From Chloroflexota bacterium (lineage in GTDB: Bacteria; Chloroflexota; Anaerolineae; Aggregatilineales; Phototrophicaceae), in NCBI GenBank assembly GCA_003696565.1, contig RFHA01000265.1, forward strand, positions 1-33,795: a stretch of DNA of 33,795 nucleotides. The letters are read 5' to 3'. The notes under the pieces were generated by a model, which saw only the letters and a list, made by a program, of their open reading frames with translations, searched no databases and had not been told where the DNA came from. Made by a program: the position numbers and the translations under genes. Below are positions 32,561-33,795 of the stretch, one piece after another. Each line of letters starts with the position of its first letter. Position 1 is the first letter of the stretch.

Positions 32561-32785
32561 TTAAGCCTTATTTTCGTCGGAGGTTTCATCTTCCCAACTG
32601 ACGATCCAGATGCATAAACCCGCCACAAGTGTGGTGGCGACGATTAGGGCAATCCAGTTGAGGGGTGTTAAACCAACGTCACGCGCCTCAATCACCAATA
32701 AGACGATCATCCCTAAAGAAAGAACAAACCACGCGGCAAGGCGCGGATGAGTAGAAGCCCATTTAACAAGTGGCAAATTCTGCAT
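32561..32785 (-). CDS. Small two-helix membrane protein, unknown function
   Basis: 74 aa. Two hydrophobic segments, about residues 16-33 (LAAWFVLSLGMIVLLVI) and 43-64 (NWIALIVATTLVAGLCIWIV), are joined by a short loop EARDVGLTPL. The C-terminus is acidic (SWEDETSDENKA). It has an ordinary composition for a real gene, a dedicated terminator 7 bases downstream, and fills a gap between two well supported genes on the same strand. The ribosome binding site is weak. I recognise no named family. It may be a subunit or accessory protein of a membrane complex, but nothing around it says which. Confidence 0.75.
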   Translation of the reverse strand: MQNLPLVKWASTHPRLAAWFVLSLGMIVLLVIEARDVGLTPLNWIALIVATTLVAGLCIWIVSWEDETSDENKA

Positions 32786-32838
32786 GATCGTTCAGTGCCT
32801 CATGTGATCTAACTAAGCGTGTTCATTGTAACCGGACA

Positions 32839-33795
32839 TTAAATTGGCTTCAATATACGATTACCTAGCGGTTTGTTCAAAATCGTTAAATTGGGATTAC
32901 TAGAGATGATTTCTTGTACTGCTTCACGCCAGGCAGGTACTTTAATATCCTTAACCGTTGTGACCTCATACCCACTTTTAAGGAACGGTTGAAGAGTATC
33001 CTGGGCGGTGTCGTTGGGTAAAAAGACAAAACTCACCTCACTTTGCAGCTCTTTAGAAGCATCCTCCACGGCACGCACCAAAGCGGCAATGACTTTTGTG
33101 CGCGTATCGCCATCTTCTAAGTACAACTCATCGGCACGGGTGATAAGGTTTTCAACTTGCCACCCAATTAAGCCATGGATCTGATCATCCACATAGGCAA
33201 TCAGATAGCTTTTTTGCCCAAAGGACATAATGACATCCATCCGTCCGATTGATTGCCCAGATTTTTTGTTGATGAAGGCAGCAATTGCTTCCGCATTATT
33301 GGGCATCCCGCGTTTTACAGTTACGCCGGTAGTATCTGCGGCTTGCTCTGGGCTGGGTGCTGTGGTGCTAGGTATGGCAGAAGCAGCATCTGCTGCTGGT
33401 GTAGCAGATGACGTAGCGGCGGATGTGGTTTGTGAAGCCGGTTGAGCGGTTGATTGCTTTTGCGGTTGAGCGGGCTTAGGCGCATTAATGGGGATTTTAT
33501 TCCAAGCAGCCTGAACCTGCTTCCATGTTTCTTCCACATTACCGTCATTGTTGATGACAACATCAGCTGCTTTGAGTTTTTCCGATTGTGCATTTTGTGC
33601 CAAGATGCGTTGTTTTGCGTCTTGTTCAGACATTTTTCGCTTGCCAACAAGACGAGTATATTGCGTCTGGGGTTTTGCATCCACCACCCAAATTGCATCG
33701 ACAGCCTTGCCTAAGTCCCCTTCCAACAATTTGATCGCTTCAATCACGATGACCTTTTGCTTAGCACGGCTAATAAGGGTGCTAATCGCCTGCCC
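32839..33795 (-). CDS. coaE: Dephospho-CoA kinase C-terminal part fused to an extra domain (partial)
   Basis: The frame is open through the right edge, so the N-terminal half (P-loop) lies outside. An internal GTG at 33747 is not the start, because upstream codons ISTLISRAKQKVIVIEAIKL are CoaE text. Visible CoaE blocks: DAIWVVDAKPQTQYTRLVGK, MSEQDAKQRILAQNAQSEKL (LID) and AADVVINNDGNVEETWKQV. CoaE makes CoA from dephospho-CoA and ATP in the cytoplasm. Beyond its normal end, the protein continues with a Pro/Gln/Ala/Ser/Thr-rich linker of about 50 residues and a globular domain of about 160 residues (VKRGMPNNAEAIAAFINKKS ... NRILKPI). This domain has the alternation of a GNAT acyltransferase fold (AYVDDQIHGLIGWQVENLIT) but no clear acetyl-CoA P-loop. 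Confidence 0.85.
   Translation of the reverse strand, partial: GQAISTLISRAKQKVIVIEAIKLLEGDLGKAVDAIWVVDAKPQTQYTRLVGKRKMSEQDAKQRILAQNAQSEKLKAADVVINNDGNVEETWKQVQAAWNKIPINAPKPAQPQKQSTAQPASQTTSAATSSATPAADAASAIPSTTAPSPEQAADTTGVTVKRGMPNNAEAIAAFINKKSGQSIGRMDVIMSFGQKSYLIAYVDDQIHGLIGWQVENLITRADELYLEDGDTRTKVIAALVRAVEDASKELQSEVSFVFLPNDTAQDTLQPFLKSGYEVTTVKDIKVPAWREAVQEIISSNPNLTILNKPLGNRILKPI

Noticed and set aside
1-33795. CRISPR arrays, tRNA, rRNA, insertion sequences, prophage genes
   Set aside because: No direct-repeat array, no cloverleaf or rRNA sequence noticed, no transposase or phage structural protein among the reading frames. The excisionase-like domain at 1542-2117 is alone and not evidence of a mobile element.

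Overview
The window looks like chromosomal DNA of a Chloroflexota bacterium, probably Anaerolineae-like, of moderate GC by eye. The evidence is family content: DUF2723 and PMT_2 type GT-C membrane glycosyltransferases with large extracytoplasmic C-terminal domains, secreted clan-A glycosidase-like proteins, PT-rich lipoproteins, a magnesium/cobalt-chelatase AAA+/VWA locus, and an oligopeptide ABC operon. No outer-membrane genes are seen. Taxonomy is inferred. No rRNA, tRNA, CRISPR array, insertion sequence or phage gene was recognised.

Layout. 1-2117 (+): an exported beta-rich protein open at the left edge, a terminator, then a membrane protein with a C-terminal excisionase-type HTH. 2305-3300 (-): an unrecognised protein. 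3452-6820 (+): a likely operon of GT4 glycosyltransferase, membrane endonuclease/exonuclease/phosphatase-fold protein, lspA and a lipoprotein. 6925-8850 (+): a secreted glycosidase-like protein. 13780-8852 (-): pepF, an overlapping NAD-dependent epimerase, then a chelatase locus in which an AAA+ ATPase frame (ChlI-like) and a VWA frame (ChlD-like) are joined by a nine-A run at which a -1 shift gives a full-length ChlD. 14123-14416 (+): pterin-4a-carbinolamine dehydratase. 15584-14481 (-): a secreted protein with three repeats, divergent from an ECF sigma/anti-sigma pair (15698-17014, +). 21606-17051 (-): a membrane-anchored glycosidase-like protein coupled by ATGA to a PMT_2 glycosyltransferase, then a YfcH-type epimerase. 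21680-28490 (+): EthD-like protein, xpt, guaA, DUF2723 glycosyltransferase, lipoprotein, M23 peptidase and, ATGA-coupled, a degenerate macro-domain protein. 32388-28521 (-): oligopeptide binding protein and two permeases, without ATPases. 32785-32561 (-): a small two-helix membrane protein. 33795-32839 (-): the C-terminal part of dephospho-CoA kinase fused to an extra domain, cut by the right edge.

Functionally, much of the window concerns the cell surface: two GT-C glycosyltransferases, two glycosidase-like proteins, a GT4 enzyme, lipoproteins with their signal peptidase II, and an M23 peptidase. The rest is housekeeping (GMP synthesis and xanthine salvage, CoA synthesis, peptide uptake and hydrolysis, a sigma/anti-sigma switch). 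The most striking feature is the chelatase locus. One gene probably makes both the small (I) and medium (D) subunits through slippage at A9. No other chlorophyll gene is present, so a cobalt chelatase working with CobN encoded elsewhere is at least as likely as a magnesium chelatase.
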